Assembly (NCBI GenBank): GCA_934085635.1
Contig: CAKOHL010000023.1
Location: forward strand, 1-13,071
Source of the DNA: an uncultured Bacilli bacterium
GTDB taxonomy: Bacteria > Bacillota_I > Bacilli_A > RF39 > UBA660
Reading direction: 5' to 3'
Length of the DNA stretch: 13,071 nucleotides
The notes beneath the pieces are model-generated. The model was not told the DNA's origin. It ran no database searches and worked only from the letters and a program-made list of their open reading frames with translations. The stretch's first letter is position 1, and each line of letters begins with the position of its first letter. Positions 13,012-13,071 of the stretch are shown here, in pieces. The position numbers and the translations under genes are program-made.

Positions 13012-13071
13012 ATGAAAAGAAAAAAAGAATTAATAGTAATATTATCTAGTTTACTAGTAATAGTATTATCA
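13012..13071 (+). CDS. Start of an exported or membrane protein (3' truncated)
   Basis: ATG 13012 follows GAGGAG (13001-13006). The 20 residues visible are a basic start, MKRKKE, followed by a hydrophobic stretch, LIVILSSLLVIVLS. This is a signal peptide or signal anchor; no lipobox is reached before the window ends. Function cannot be told. Only about 28 nt separate it from the upstream terminator, so it either depends on read-through or uses a promoter overlapping the terminator (possible TTTAAA at 12950-12955 and TATCAT at 12972-12977, 16 bp apart). Confidence 0.75.
   Translation, partial: MKRKKELIVILSSLLVIVLS

Overview
The window comes from an AT-rich, low-GC Gram-positive bacterium that has a cell wall and uses the standard genetic code. 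Trp is encoded by TGG, and the long genes end in TAA or TAG. The gene content (rpsB-tsf, mraZ-rsmH-ftsL-PBP, a SirA-like gene, a YneF-type gene, cdaA-cdaR) and a tmRNA tag ending in AFA point to a Bacilli/Mollicutes-related lineage, such as uncultured gut clades of the RF39 type. The taxon is inference; the Firmicute-type gene set is clear.

Layout. 1-183: C-terminal tail of a surface-type protein with unusually high GC, then a terminator. 204-2775: rpsB-tsf and an overlapping gene for a membrane-anchored thioredoxin-fold-like protein, from one strong promoter to a terminator. 2803-6678: a short division and cell-wall cluster, mraZ-rsmH-ftsL-ftsI(PBP2), preceded by four phased MraZ boxes. 6692-7637: a SirA-like gene and an unrecognised gene behind an almost perfect promoter. 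7638-8320: a decayed stretch with two gene remnants around an intact UPF0154 (yneF) gene. 8339-8775: the tmRNA gene ssrA with its own promoter and terminator. 8858-10516: a DUF3048 (YerB-like) lipoprotein and a one-helix membrane protein with a long acidic tail. 10556-12779: cdaA-cdaR, the c-di-AMP synthase and its regulator, closed by a strong terminator. 12761-12983: a compact transcription unit with promoter, structured leader, 33-codon ORF containing ten consecutive Gs, a 14-bp inverted repeat and a terminator. 13012-13071: start of an exported or membrane protein, cut by the window end.

How the parts relate. Most genes serve core growth: translation (S2, EF-Ts, tmRNA), septal cell-wall synthesis (MraZ, RsmH, FtsL, PBP2), and envelope/osmolyte signalling (CdaA, CdaR). 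Differences from textbook arrangements: S2 carries a Rho_N/SAP-like C-terminal domain, the division cluster stops after the PBP, and glmM does not follow cdaR.

The best candidate for something undescribed is the poly-G unit at 12761-12983. It is either a gene for a tiny peptide whose frame depends on the G-run length, or a structured RNA/attenuator in front of the exported-protein gene.
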